DNA of 12,191 bases from Lachnospiraceae bacterium (GCA_017996675.1 JAGOGN010000031.1:1-12191), one strand, 5' to 3'. Positions 1 through 7,621 are shown, counted from the stretch's first letter. Notes: generated by a model not told the origin, from the sequence alone. Program-made: numbers and translations.

Positions 1-98
1 ATCAGGTAAATCCCGATAACTAGTCCAATACCTATTACTACAAGCGCTGTTCTTTTCTTTTTTAGCGCAATTTCTTTGTGTGTAAAAAATAGTTTCAT
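1..98 (-). CDS. N-terminus of an unidentified membrane-anchored protein (3' part beyond window)
   Basis: Reading leftward from an ATG at 98-96, the frame is open to the window edge and gives 32 residues. A short Lys-rich segment (MKLFFTHKEIALKKKR) is followed by a hydrophobic stretch beginning TALVVIGIGLVIGIYL. This is the layout of an uncleaved signal anchor or first transmembrane helix with a positively charged cytoplasmic N-terminus. The bases before the ATG (AACAAAACTAAAGT on the coding strand) are A-rich, as is usual for Bacteroidetes start sites. The rest of the gene is outside the window, so no family can be named. It diverges from trkH across a 494-bp non-coding stretch. Confidence 0.55.
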   Translation of the reverse strand, partial: MKLFFTHKEIALKKKRTALVVIGIGLVIGIYL

Positions 99-241
99 AC
101 TTTAGTTTTGTTATTGTTTAAGATGCCATCAGTAGAAATACAAGCAGCGTGCCAAACTATTGTAAATAGTCTTTCCTATTCATAATCAGTGCTTTATTTC
201 TGTCTTTTGTTGATAGGGAAAGTGTGGAAAATAGGCAACAG

Positions 242-260
242 CTGTAGAATAATTCCACAG
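242..260. promoter_or_regulatory. operator-like palindrome CTGTAGAAT-A-ATTCCACAG
   Basis: Two 9-bp arms (242-250 and 252-260) are inverted around one central base with a single mismatch (A246 against C256). A further TGTGGAA at 223-229 matches one arm's reverse complement. Such a compact dyad is typical of a dimeric repressor or activator site. It lies about 145 bp upstream of the leftward gene starting at 98 and about 330 bp upstream of trkH. The cognate regulator is unknown and chance occurrence is not excluded. Confidence 0.25.
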
Positions 261-363
261 TAGGCGTAATTAAATTTAGTAGAGGATTATCGATTTGGAT
301 GCAAAAATAGTAAAATAGTGGGTAATCTTAAAATATTTATTCACTATTCATTATAATGAGGAA

Positions 364-487
364 GATGTTATAGTGTTAGCAGATATGTATGCAATTTAAA
401 TTTTGCTTGAGATCGTCGTATCTGCAACCTTATTGTTTTGAAAACACGCCCCCTTTCATTTTGAAAAGGGTTGTGTTTTTCTTTTTT
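364..487 (+). ncRNA. candidate small RNA or transcribed leader ending in an intrinsic terminator
   Basis: GCAGATA (379-385) can pair with TATCTGC (419-425), and GCAA (391-394) with TTGC (403-406) inside it. About 16 bases later comes a strong intrinsic terminator (441-487). No open reading frame precedes that terminator on this strand, so something non-coding is probably transcribed and terminated here. A TATAAT lies at 352-357 but no good -33 box is visible, so the 5' end is a guess. It could be a free-standing sRNA, or an attenuated leader of trkH, whose start codon is 105 bases past the terminator. It matches no riboswitch consensus known to me. Confidence 0.3.
441..487 (+). terminator. 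Rho-independent terminator upstream of trkH
   Basis: A two-part stem: AAAACAC (441-447) pairs with GTGTTTT (473-479), and CCCTTT (451-456) pairs with AAAGGG (465-470) around an 8-base loop. A T-rich run to 487 follows immediately. The other strand lacks a comparable U tract, so rightward termination is favoured. Confidence 0.7.
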
Positions 488-542
488 ATGACTGAATATG
501 GTATCTGTTTGTTTATCAGGAGATTATAGTCTTCTTTTTCAT

Positions 543-569
543 TTTGGCATAGTATTCGCTATATACTTG
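543..569 (+). promoter_or_regulatory. trkH: weak candidate promoter for trkH
   Basis: TATACTTG (562-569) matches the Bacteroidetes -7 element TAnnTTTG at all but one base. A TTTG (543-546) could act as the -33 element, but the 15-base gap is shorter than the usual 19-21. It would give a 5' leader of under 20 bases before the ATG at 593. It is the best candidate in this gap but not strong. Confidence 0.3.
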
Positions 570-592
570 TCAAATATAAAAGGTATAAAAAG

Positions 593-2098
593 ATGGGAGA
601 ATTTTATAATCCAGATAAATTATATAAAGGTGGAAGCCGAAATAATAGCTTGATAAATAAAAAAATGATATTCCGTGTATTGGGAGTATTACTTTTTATT
701 GAATCTGCTATGTTTCTGCTTTGTGCGGCTATTTCCTTATGTTACGGCGAGCAAGATTATCAATATTTTCTATATACCATTCTTTTGAATACATTGGTCG
801 GTGGAGTTTTGCTAATTTGTAGTAGAGGTGCTGAGAATCGACTAACACGACGAGATGGGTACTGTATTGTAACTTTTACTTGGTTTTTGTTTACGTTGTT
901 TGGAATGCTACCTTTTTATTTTAGTGGAGGAATCCCTTCAGTGACAGATGCTTTTTTTGAAACCATGTCGGGTTTTACTACTACAGGAGCTACTATATTA
1001 GATGATATAGAATCTCTTTCACATGGCCTGTTATTTTGGCGTAGCCTGACACAATGGATAGGTGGCTTGGGTATTGTTTTTTTTACTATTGCTGTGCTTC
1101 CTATTTTCGGGGGAGGAACTATACAACTTTTTTCAGCTGAGGCTATCGGAGTGACGCACGACAAAACACATCCTCGGATTGATGTGATGGCTAAGTGGCT
1201 GTGGATGATATATGCTATCCTTACAGTTGTAGAAACTATGCTGCTGATGATAGGAGGAATGAGTTTTTTTGACGCGGTATGTCATTCATTCTCTACAACG
1301 GCTACAGGTGGTTATTCTACTAAACAAGCCAGTGTGGCTTATTGGAATTCTCCGTTTATAGAATATGTAATAGCGATATTTATGATTCTTTCGGGTATTA
1401 ATTTCTCTCTCTATTTTATGTGCCTGAAAGGGAAGGGCAAGCGTCTATTTCAGGATGATGAATTCCGTTGGTTTATGAAATCAGTAAGTATTCTGACGCT
1501 TGTTATCACGCTTGCCTTAGTTTTTCAGAATCATTATGATTGGGAAAAGGCATTCCGCAGGGCTCTGTTCCAAGTGGCTACGGCACATACGTCATGCGGT
1601 TTTGCAACGGATGATTATAACTTGTGGCCATCTTTTACATGGATGCTTCTTATTTTTGCTATGTTGTCGGGTGGATGTACGGGGTCTACTAGTGGGGGAA
1701 TCAAAAACATGCGCCTTATGATTCTGGCGCGTAATATCAAGAATGAATTCAAACGGATGCTGCATCCTAGGGCTGTATTGCCTGTTCGTGTGAACCGTCA
1801 GGTTATATCGCCTTCCATTATTGCTTCGGTGAATACATTCTTTGTATTTTATTTGTTTTGTGCTTTGGTCGGATGGACACTACTGATGTTTTTCGGGGTG
1901 GGGCTGACTGAGGCGATGAGTACGGTTATTTCTAGCTTAGGCAATGTGGGACCGGGGTTAGGGGCATTCGGTCCTGCTTTTTCGTGGGCGGCGTTGCCCG
2001 ATGCTGCTAAATGGGTATTGTCGTTCCTTATGTTGATAGGGCGTTTGGAATTGTTTGCTGTGTTGTTGCTTTTCTATTCAGGATTTTGGGAAAGATGA
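593..2098 (+). CDS. trkH: TrkH-type potassium uptake channel subunit
   Basis: This is an inner-membrane K+-translocating subunit of the Trk/Ktr/HKT superfamily. At 501 residues it has the usual TrkH length. All four pore loops are visible: FTTTGAT around 128-134, TATGGYS 236-242, TSCGFAT 333-339 and GNVGPG 450-455, each with the filter glycine. The glycine/serine-rich gating loop GSTSGGIK (364-371), which in TrkH obstructs the pore below the filter, is intact, as is the family-typical C-terminus (GRLELFAVLLLF, 483-494). The ATG at 593 follows an A-rich stretch; an internal Met at 25 would drop only a polar leader and is less likely. TrkH normally works with the cytosolic nucleotide-binding protein TrkA. 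No trkA is adjacent here, since the upstream 494 bp is non-coding, so its partner must be encoded elsewhere. Confidence 0.95.
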   Translation: MGEFYNPDKLYKGGSRNNSLINKKMIFRVLGVLLFIESAMFLLCAAISLCYGEQDYQYFLYTILLNTLVGGVLLICSRGAENRLTRRDGYCIVTFTWFLFTLFGMLPFYFSGGIPSVTDAFFETMSGFTTTGATILDDIESLSHGLLFWRSLTQWIGGLGIVFFTIAVLPIFGGGTIQLFSAEAIGVTHDKTHPRIDVMAKWLWMIYAILTVVETMLLMIGGMSFFDAVCHSFSTTATGGYSTKQASVAYWNSPFIEYVIAIFMILSGINFSLYFMCLKGKGKRLFQDDEFRWFMKSVSILTLVITLALVFQNHYDWEKAFRRALFQVATAHTSCGFATDDYNLWPSFTWMLLIFAMLSGGCTGSTSGGIKNMRLMILARNIKNEFKRMLHPRAVLPVRVNRQVISPSIIASVNTFFVFYLFCALVGWTLLMFFGVGLTEAMSTVISSLGNVGPGLGAFGPAFSWAALPDAAKWVLSFLMLIGRLELFAVLLLFYSGFWER

Positions 2099-2166
2099 TA
2101 GTTCTCCGAGAAAAATTGATATGTATCATTTAATTAATGGGTATTCGTTGAAATGAAGTTCTAGAA

Positions 2167-2198
2167 TATGTATTTTTACAAAGGATGGTATATATTTG
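2167..2198 (+). promoter_or_regulatory. Bacteroidetes-type promoter for the MATE gene
   Basis: TATATTTG (2191-2198) is an exact match to the -7 consensus TAnnTTTG. TATG (2167-2170), one base off the -33 TTTG, sits 20 bases upstream, which is the expected spacing. Transcription would begin near 2205, about 20 bases before the ATG at 2226. This also rules out the TTG at 2196, which is part of the -7 box, as a start codon. Confidence 0.6.
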
Positions 2199-2225
2199 TG
2201 CTCGAATTTACAATACATTCATGTT

Positions 2226-3578
2226 ATGGCAACTTCGAGAGAGATGACTTCGGGACGTCCGTTCCCTTTGATATTGAATTTTGCTTTTCCTTTATTGCTG
2301 GGTAATTTACTTCAGCAGACTTATTCCTTGATGGATGCTGCTATTGTGGGTAAGTTTCTTGGAATTAATGCTTTGGCTTCTGTAGGAGCTAGCACTTCGG
2401 TGGTGTTTTTGATATTAGGCTTTTGCAATGGCTGTTGTGGTGGTTTCGGTATTCCTGTTGCACAGAAGTTTGGAGCAAGGGATTATGGTATGATGCGGCG
2501 TTTTGTGGCAGTTAGTTTACAATTGGCAGCGGTGATGTCTGTGGTAATTGCTATTGTGACTAGTATGTTTTGTTCGGATATTCTTCAGATGATGCAGACC
2601 CCGGAGAACATCCTTGAAGATGCTTATTTTTATTTGCTGATTACTTTCATCGGGGTGCCCTGTACCTTTTTCTATAATTTGCTTTCAAGTATTATTCGTG
2701 CATTGGGTGATAGCAAGACTCCGTTTTGGTTTTTGCTTTTTTCTACGATATTGAATATTTTGCTTGATCTTTTTTGTATTTTGGTACTTGATTGGGGAGT
2801 TGCGGGAGCGGCTTTAGCTACGGTATTCTCACAAGGTGTTTCGGCAGTGTTGTGTTATTTGTATATGATGCGTCACTTTGAGATTCTGAAGGGGACTTCG
2901 GCAGAACATAAATTTCGAGGAGCGTTGGCAAAGACTTTATTGTATATAGGTGTGCCGATGGGATTGCAGTTCTCTATTACTGCTATCGGCAGTATTATGT
3001 TGCAAAGTGCGAATAATGCGTTGGGTACTGCTTGTGTGGCTGCTTTTACGGCTGCTATGCGTATTAAGATGTTTTGTATGTGTCCACTTGAGAGTCTGGG
3101 TATAGCTATGGCTACTTATAGTGGACAGAATTACGGTGCAGGAAAGCCGAAGCGTATCTGGCAGGGAATCAAGGCGAGTGTATTGATGATGACTATTTAT
3201 AGTGCTTTTATGTTTGGAGTCTTGATGTTGGGAGCGCGTACTTTTGCCTTGTTATTTGTTGACCCTGTGGAATGGGAGATTCTGAAGGATACGGAACTGT
3301 TTTTGCATATTTCCGTTTCTTTTTTTCCGGTTTTGGGTTTACTTTGTATCTTGCGTTATTCCATTCAGGGGGCGGGCTTTACCAATTTGGCTATGTTGTC
3401 GGGGGTATCCGAAATGATTGCCCGTATAATGGTTAGTCTTTATGCGGTACCAGCATTGGGCTATTTAGCTGTTTGTTTTGGTGACCCTACGGCATGGATA
3501 TTTGCAGTAATTTTTTTGATTCCCGCATTTATATATGTGTATGGAAGAATAAAACGGATGCCACCTCAGGAATGGTAA
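2226..3578 (+). CDS. MATE-family multidrug/cation efflux transporter
   Basis: This is an inner-membrane antiporter of the MATE (NorM/DinF) family that exports organic cations or metabolites using Na+ or H+. The 450 residues form two homologous six-helix halves. The first starts at about residue 13 with PLLLGNLLQQTYSLMDAAIV (22-41) and includes RALGDSKTP (158-166). The second starts at about 233 with a related GVPMGLQFSI segment and contains ESLGIAMATYSGQNYGAG (289-306). These are classical MATE signatures, but substrate cannot be read from them. The ATG at 2226 is chosen because the -7 promoter box overlaps the earlier in-frame TTG; Met7 (2244) is an alternative. It lies 127 bp after trkH, with its own promoter, so dependence on trkH transcription is not required. 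Length is normal and no defect is seen. Confidence 0.93.
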   Translation: MATSREMTSGRPFPLILNFAFPLLLGNLLQQTYSLMDAAIVGKFLGINALASVGASTSVVFLILGFCNGCCGGFGIPVAQKFGARDYGMMRRFVAVSLQLAAVMSVVIAIVTSMFCSDILQMMQTPENILEDAYFYLLITFIGVPCTFFYNLLSSIIRALGDSKTPFWFLLFSTILNILLDLFCILVLDWGVAGAALATVFSQGVSAVLCYLYMMRHFEILKGTSAEHKFRGALAKTLLYIGVPMGLQFSITAIGSIMLQSANNALGTACVAAFTAAMRIKMFCMCPLESLGIAMATYSGQNYGAGKPKRIWQGIKASVLMMTIYSAFMFGVLMLGARTFALLFVDPVEWEILKDTELFLHISVSFFPVLGLLCILRYSIQGAGFTNLAMLSGVSEMIARIMVSLYAVPALGYLAVCFGDPTAWIFAVIFLIPAFIYVYGRIKRMPPQEW

Positions 3579-3597
3579 AATACTAATTTAGTGTGTG

Positions 3598-3626
3598 AGG
3601 TGCTGAAAATATTTTTTTCGGCACCT
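3598..3626. terminator. hairpin between convergent genes, probable bidirectional terminator
   Basis: AGGTGCTGAAAA (3598-3609) pairs with TTTTTCGGCACCT (ending 3626), a stem of about 12 bp with one G-T wobble and a tight loop. It sits 20 bases after the MATE stop codon and 28 bases past the stop of the leftward pseudouridine synthase gene. The U tract is modest on both strands, so termination may rely partly on the stem itself. Confidence 0.6.
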
Positions 3627-3653
3627 ACAGATAAATTTTCTGAGCAATAACTA

Positions 3654-5276
3654 TCAGAAATTACTTTTCTTTTCTACAAAAATTATTTTTTTAGTTATAG
3701 GATGAACAAACTCTAAACTTTCAGCATGTAAATAAAGCCTGTCTGCTTTTCGTCCGTAAAGTTCATCTCCTCGTATAGGACAATGTAATCCTTCCGGATG
3801 GGCGGCATGTACTCTTAATTGATGTGTCCGTCCTGTTAATGGATAAAAGGCAATAAGTGTTCTTCCTTCTTGTTCGTTTAAAACCCGATACAGTGTGATA
3901 GCGGTTTTTCCATGTTCATGATCTACTATTTGTCTGGGCCTGTCAAGAGGATTCATACGGAGGGGGAGTGTTATAGTCCCTTCTTTAGAGGGAATCTTGC
4001 CATCCAATAAGGCAATATATCGCTTTTTTATCATTCTATTCTTGAATTGTGCTTGCAGATGCTGATGTACTTTTTTGTTTTTTGCTATCAATAACACACC
4101 GGAAGTCGCCATGTCCAATCGGTGGACTATCAGAGGACCTGTGGCATCTGGATAAAGTGTCTTTATATGTTGATAGACAGAGTCGATTTCTCCTTTTCCT
4201 GGAACCGAGAGCATTCCTGCTGGTTTGTTGACTACGACTAGGTAATTATCTTCATATACTATCTCTAATGGTATTTCATGATAATGTTTTTTCAACAAGG
4301 GGTTTTCTTCCACTTCCAGTCCTTGTAACATATGTTTCAAGATAGGTTCGCATTTCCCTTTACATGCTGGATAGTAGTATCCATGATGTCTTATTTCTGC
4401 TTTTGGAGAATCTCCCCACCAGAATTCTGCCATGGCAATAGGTTTTAATTGATGCTTATAGGCATACTGGAGTAATTTGGGAGCAGCACATTCACCGGCT
4501 CCGGCTGGAGGAAATTTTTGTATAGTTTGTGCAAAAATACGACATAAATCTTTTGTTTCTCCACGGGCGTTTAGTATCTGAAACTGCTCAAATAGTTTTC
4601 GTTGCAAAGTGGCAGAACGTTTTTTTCTTTCTATCTTCATTGTTTCTATTTTTGTGATGAAAGTATCGGCCTCTGCTTGTAGTGAAGCGATTTTTTCTTT
4701 CCACATTTTTTCCATGCGTTTTAATTCAGCTTTTTGAAACTGGCTTTCGCGTATCATTGCAGCTAATTCCTTTGCGTCGGGAACTCCCGTCTTACGCCGG
4801 ATTTCTCTGTTTTTTTTAGCGGATTTGAAAAATTCTTTAGCTTCTGTCAATTCCTGCTGGGACTGCATTGTTTCTTTTTCAATTTGTCGGAGCAAATCTA
4901 TGTAATGGGGATCGTTCTGTGTCTTTTTAATGCGTACATTGATGGCAGATATATGTTCTTCCTCTATTTTGAAGAATCCTTGTGGTTGTAACAAATCATA
5001 AATTGGTGGGACGAAGAAAGGATGATGGCTTTTACTAGCCAATGTTCCTGAAAATGCGGCCAAATAACCTATTTTATTCTCGGGTGTTTGTACAATTAGG
5101 ACGCCAAACATTTTTCCTTGTTGCAATTCTTTTTGCCATTGGGATTGACTTGCCAGATAGGCTTGTACTTCTTTAGTCGCTATTATGCAAAGTGGATGAG
5201 GGGTATAGTGAAAAGGATAAGTGAACTTATCGGGTAACTTTATAGCGGCAATGGAATTCTTAAAAAAATGTATCAT
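3654..5276 (-). CDS. RluA-family RNA pseudouridine synthase with long N-terminal extension
   Basis: This enzyme isomerises specific uridines in rRNA or tRNA to pseudouridine in the cytoplasm. The catalytic domain is C-terminal (about 333-540). It contains VHRLDMATSGV (384-394), with D388 as the catalytic aspartate in a motif nearly identical to E. coli RluA, and TGRTHQLRVHAAHPEG (481-496). No S4 domain is seen. The first 330 residues are an extension found in a long RluA subgroup. It has an N-terminal module with KMFGVLIVQ (55-63) and YLAAFSGTLA (71-80), a charged predicted coiled coil at about 120-235, and a module with PPAGAGECAAPKLL (256-269) and YYPACKGKCEP (301-311) carrying three cysteines. 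The exact target uridine cannot be inferred. The gene lies 47 bp downstream of, and in line with, the SNF2-N-like gene and may share its transcript. The ATG at 5276 is the first Met and starts the conserved region closely. Confidence 0.9.
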   Translation of the reverse strand: MIHFFKNSIAAIKLPDKFTYPFHYTPHPLCIIATKEVQAYLASQSQWQKELQQGKMFGVLIVQTPENKIGYLAAFSGTLASKSHHPFFVPPIYDLLQPQGFFKIEEEHISAINVRIKKTQNDPHYIDLLRQIEKETMQSQQELTEAKEFFKSAKKNREIRRKTGVPDAKELAAMIRESQFQKAELKRMEKMWKEKIASLQAEADTFITKIETMKIERKKRSATLQRKLFEQFQILNARGETKDLCRIFAQTIQKFPPAGAGECAAPKLLQYAYKHQLKPIAMAEFWWGDSPKAEIRHHGYYYPACKGKCEPILKHMLQGLEVEENPLLKKHYHEIPLEIVYEDNYLVVVNKPAGMLSVPGKGEIDSVYQHIKTLYPDATGPLIVHRLDMATSGVLLIAKNKKVHQHLQAQFKNRMIKKRYIALLDGKIPSKEGTITLPLRMNPLDRPRQIVDHEHGKTAITLYRVLNEQEGRTLIAFYPLTGRTHQLRVHAAHPEGLHCPIRGDELYGRKADRLYLHAESLEFVHPITKKIIFVEKKSNF

Positions 5277-5323
5277 AATTCGTTTAATATAGTTGATAAT
5301 GATTCGTTCTTCTTGTGAGGTTA

Positions 5324-7225
5324 TTATGCGGGCAAGTCGGAATGGATAATAAAGTTTTTGTTTAATTCCTGTAATACTTCAGTTAACTGTTTTTCAGCCT
5401 GTAACGGGAATATAGATATACGATTTAAGATTAGGATGATATCACGTTGAAAATTGCGGAGTTCTATTATTTTTATAAGCGTTTCTTTCTCTCTTTTTAC
5501 CATATAATTCCCTTCTATTTTGTTCGTGTCTACATTGCTTTCTATTTTGAAACCGCTAGTTGTTTTTATGACGGTTATTTGTGGCTCTTCTTTTCGAATT
5601 GTGATTTGTCTTTCAGGATTTTCGTCCGAAAATACCAAAGGATATCCTACCAGCTGCATAATAGGCTTGGCGCCACTGAAGCGCATACGGCTTTTTTCTT
5701 CCCAATCATTAGAAAGTTTTTTAATACATAAAGTTAATGCGTGATCTGTTTCATTCATCTCGGACATACCTTGCTGAAAAGTAGTGAGTGAAATGATACG
5801 TCCTTTACTCCATACAATGCCGTCCTTTGATTTTTGTAAGTATGGATTAATGTTGTTGTGTCGGTCTATACGGTAAATAATCCGGCTTTGTGATTCGGAA
5901 CTTTCTTTTTTTTCTTTGTTTTTGGGTGAGAGTTCTTTGGATTTATCTAAGAGTAATGCAAGAACTCTTTCCCATTCATTCATTTTTTGAAAGGGAGGGA
6001 GTAAAGGGGGAAAGCCTATTTCTTGAATCAGACAGTCTGCTTTGCCAATGTAAGGAGAGAAATCTAGAGAGCATTCCAATTGTAATAACTTAAGATGATC
6101 GGCGTCAATGAACTGCTGTATTTCATCATTACTTATGTTTAGTTTTATTTTTTTCTGAAGTTGATAATGATGTGTTATAAGCATAATCAGAACTTTGACT
6201 AATGGTGAAAATTTGTCGTAATTATAGAGAATATGTTCTATGGCTGATTCCATTTTTTCATTTAAAGCATAAAGGGCAAGTAGTTGGGCAGGCATCATTT
6301 CTGATGGAAGATAATCTCTCATAAATAAGTTTCGCAATGTTTTTTTTGACTCGATGGTGGAGTCGTTTAGTAAGGCAATGGTATAGAAGAGATTGAGCAA
6401 TGCGTTGTCAAAGGTTTTAGTATTCATTCCTTTCAATGATTGAGAATAGAGATCAAGAGCTTTGCTGAGATCGCCTCTATATTGGTGATAAATAGCATGG
6501 TAATACATACCTTCGGGCATATCAGTAGAAATTTTTTGGGGAATTTCGTTGATGTGTCCGGGTAGGATATATTGGTAAAATGCAAATTCCAATTTATATT
6601 TTTCTCGGATTGTCGGTTCTATTTTTTCATTTTCAAAGTATCCGTTTATCATACAGGTTATGTTGGGATGAAGCAACCCTGATGCCCATATATATTTGTA
6701 TTCGTGAAAAAGAGTGTCGATGATGTATATGGGAATATTTTGAAAAAAAGGCATCCATTCGGGAAAGGTTGGCATATGCATTAATATGTAGCGTAACGGT
6801 TCGAAATCAGCGTAAGAAGGGAGTTGACTTTTTAAATTTTTTCCTAGTACATAATCCTGAATGATGATAACCCACTCTTCTTTTCTCCAGTTATTTGAGG
6901 GAGAAAGCCGGGAAGAGATGAGGAAAGCTGGTTTTTGAGGACTTTTCTTCATATCTATAAGAAGTTGCAGCTGGATGTCAGCCTTCAACATATAGTGTAT
7001 GTCTCGTGGCCCTTCTGCTGTTAAAGGGAATATTTTGTTTTCATCTTCTAGTTCTTTCAAAATACTTTCTATTTCTTCCGGAGAGAAATTGAATATTCGG
7101 CTTATTTCACGGATTTCATGGTAGAGGGCAAAAGGTTTGATTTTCCATGATAGATATTTCATTATTTGTTCTTTGTGATCAGATTTTGTAATATAATCTT
7201 TTTTTCTGTCTAATTTTATTTCCAT
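5324..7225 (-). CDS. SNF2-helicase N-terminal-like protein lacking the helicase domains
   Basis: 633 residues from the ATG at 7225. I recognise no enzyme motif. Its arrangement resembles the N-terminal half of large (over 1000 aa) bacterial SNF2/DEAD-DEAH proteins. A winged-helix-like start is followed by a repeat-like segment MYYHAIYHQYRGDLSKALDL (240-259), then a motif with VGYPLVF (526-532), and an end at IHSDL (627-631). In the large proteins the text continues from that point to the ATPase. Here two consecutive TAA codons follow two residues later, and no Walker A, DExH or motif VI is found in the 47 bp before the next gene. It may be a truncated remnant or a stand-alone accessory subunit. 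An upstream in-frame GTG (7312) exists, but an exact TAnnTTTG box at 7262-7269 lies between it and the ATG, favouring the ATG. Family assignment rests on recalled similarity. Confidence 0.6.
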   Translation of the reverse strand: MEIKLDRKKDYITKSDHKEQIMKYLSWKIKPFALYHEIREISRIFNFSPEEIESILKELEDENKIFPLTAEGPRDIHYMLKADIQLQLLIDMKKSPQKPAFLISSRLSPSNNWRKEEWVIIIQDYVLGKNLKSQLPSYADFEPLRYILMHMPTFPEWMPFFQNIPIYIIDTLFHEYKYIWASGLLHPNITCMINGYFENEKIEPTIREKYKLEFAFYQYILPGHINEIPQKISTDMPEGMYYHAIYHQYRGDLSKALDLYSQSLKGMNTKTFDNALLNLFYTIALLNDSTIESKKTLRNLFMRDYLPSEMMPAQLLALYALNEKMESAIEHILYNYDKFSPLVKVLIMLITHHYQLQKKIKLNISNDEIQQFIDADHLKLLQLECSLDFSPYIGKADCLIQEIGFPPLLPPFQKMNEWERVLALLLDKSKELSPKNKEKKESSESQSRIIYRIDRHNNINPYLQKSKDGIVWSKGRIISLTTFQQGMSEMNETDHALTLCIKKLSNDWEEKSRMRFSGAKPIMQLVGYPLVFSDENPERQITIRKEEPQITVIKTTSGFKIESNVDTNKIEGNYMVKREKETLIKIIELRNFQRDIILILNRISIFPLQAEKQLTEVLQELNKNFIIHSDLPA

Positions 7226-7261
7226 AGCTACACTTTTATTTTGCGGTTTTATATTCTTGGG

Positions 7262-7269
7262 CAAAGATA
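7262..7269 (-). promoter_or_regulatory. -7 promoter element for the SNF2-N-like gene
   Basis: On the leftward strand this reads TATCTTTG, an exact match to TAnnTTTG, 36 bases upstream of the ATG at 7225. No TTTG or TTGG lies at the standard 19-21 base spacing upstream; a TTGG is present but only 12 bases away. Its position supports the ATG start over the GTG at 7312. Confidence 0.45.
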
Positions 7270-7341
7270 GGTATTTTCTTGCCAATAATCTTTTTATGTT
7301 GTGCAAATTCACTATGGATGCTATACAACTGATTTTTTTTC

Positions 7342-7349
7342 TATTTTTG
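7342..7349 (+). promoter_or_regulatory. -7 promoter element for the zinc-ribbon/SGNH/ArsC-like cluster
   Basis: TATTTTTG matches TAnnTTTG exactly and would give a leader of about 57 bases before the ATG at 7413. A near match, TATTTTG at 7386-7392, is a closer but weaker alternative. Neither has a clear -33 box. The region is shared with the divergent gene starting at 7225. Confidence 0.4.
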
Positions 7350-7412
7350 TCGATGATTTATAAGAAAAATTGGGTGTTGGTTTGTTATTTTGGATAAAAA
7401 AAGAAAGTAGGC

Positions 7413-7619
7413 ATGAGAAAATTGTTGTGTCCGCAATGCAAAATTGCAGGGTTATACGTTAAAAATGAGAGGAAAGAAAGGTTGTTAGTTTATGTATCGG
7501 ATGAAGGAGAAGTGGTACCGAGAAATTTGGAAGAGAATATGGAAGGGTTTGATTTAACTATTGTCTATTGTTTGGGGTGTTCGTGGAGTGGCTCTCCAAA
7601 AAGACTGGTGAGGAGGTAG
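7413..7619 (+). CDS. small CxxC...CxxC zinc-ribbon protein
   Basis: 68 residues with a CPQC pair at 6-9 and a CLGC pair at 53-56, separated by a charged, strand-rich middle. This is the standard pattern of a one-zinc ribbon held between two hairpin knuckles. No signal peptide or membrane segment is present, so it is cytoplasmic. Small ribbons of this type bind nucleic acid or partner proteins; which applies here cannot be told. The coding frame is supported by the intact paired cysteines and by tight linkage to the next gene: its last two Arg codons (AGG AGG) form that gene's ribosome binding site and its stop ends two bases before the next ATG. It appears to be the first gene of a three-gene cluster. 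I do not recognise a named family. Confidence 0.7.
   Translation: MRKLLCPQCKIAGLYVKNERKERLLVYVSDEGEVVPRNLEENMEGFDLTIVYCLGCSWSGSPKRLVRR
7611..7616 (+). promoter_or_regulatory. perfect Shine-Dalgarno AGGAGG for the SGNH hydrolase
   Basis: AGGAGG lies 5 bases before the ATG at 7622 and coincides with the final two Arg codons of the zinc-ribbon gene. Good SD sequences are uncommon in Bacteroidales, so this one fixes the start at 7622 rather than the upstream in-frame TTG (7568) and suggests coupled translation. Confidence 0.75.
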
Positions 7620-7621
7620 GT

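Larger units (their letters stand above)
99..592. other. 494-bp non-coding stretch between two divergent genes
   Basis: No convincing coding frame lies here; all frames are broken by frequent stops. It holds an operator-like palindrome at 242-260, a structured segment with a 7-bp outer stem at 379-425, an intrinsic terminator at 441-487 and a weak promoter candidate before trkH. No tRNA or known riboswitch class is recognisable. It is longer than the other gaps in the window, which are all under about 200 bp. Confidence 0.6.

Noticed and set aside
364..592. c-di-AMP (ydaO-type) or other known riboswitch controlling trkH
   Set aside because: None of the conserved core motifs I know for that class is present; only a generic stem and a terminator are seen.
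916..1164. Open frame antisense to trkH
   Set aside because: It lies wholly opposite well-conserved TrkH pore-loop sequence and its translation has no recognisable family.
2099..2190. Terminator after trkH
   Set aside because: Only a very short GATA/TATC stem without a U tract is present, so no intrinsic terminator can be supported.
5447..6093. Three open frames antisense to the SNF2-N-like gene
   Set aside because: They are low-complexity, Phe/Tyr/Leu-rich readings of an AT-rich gene's opposite strand, with no ribosome binding site or promoter.
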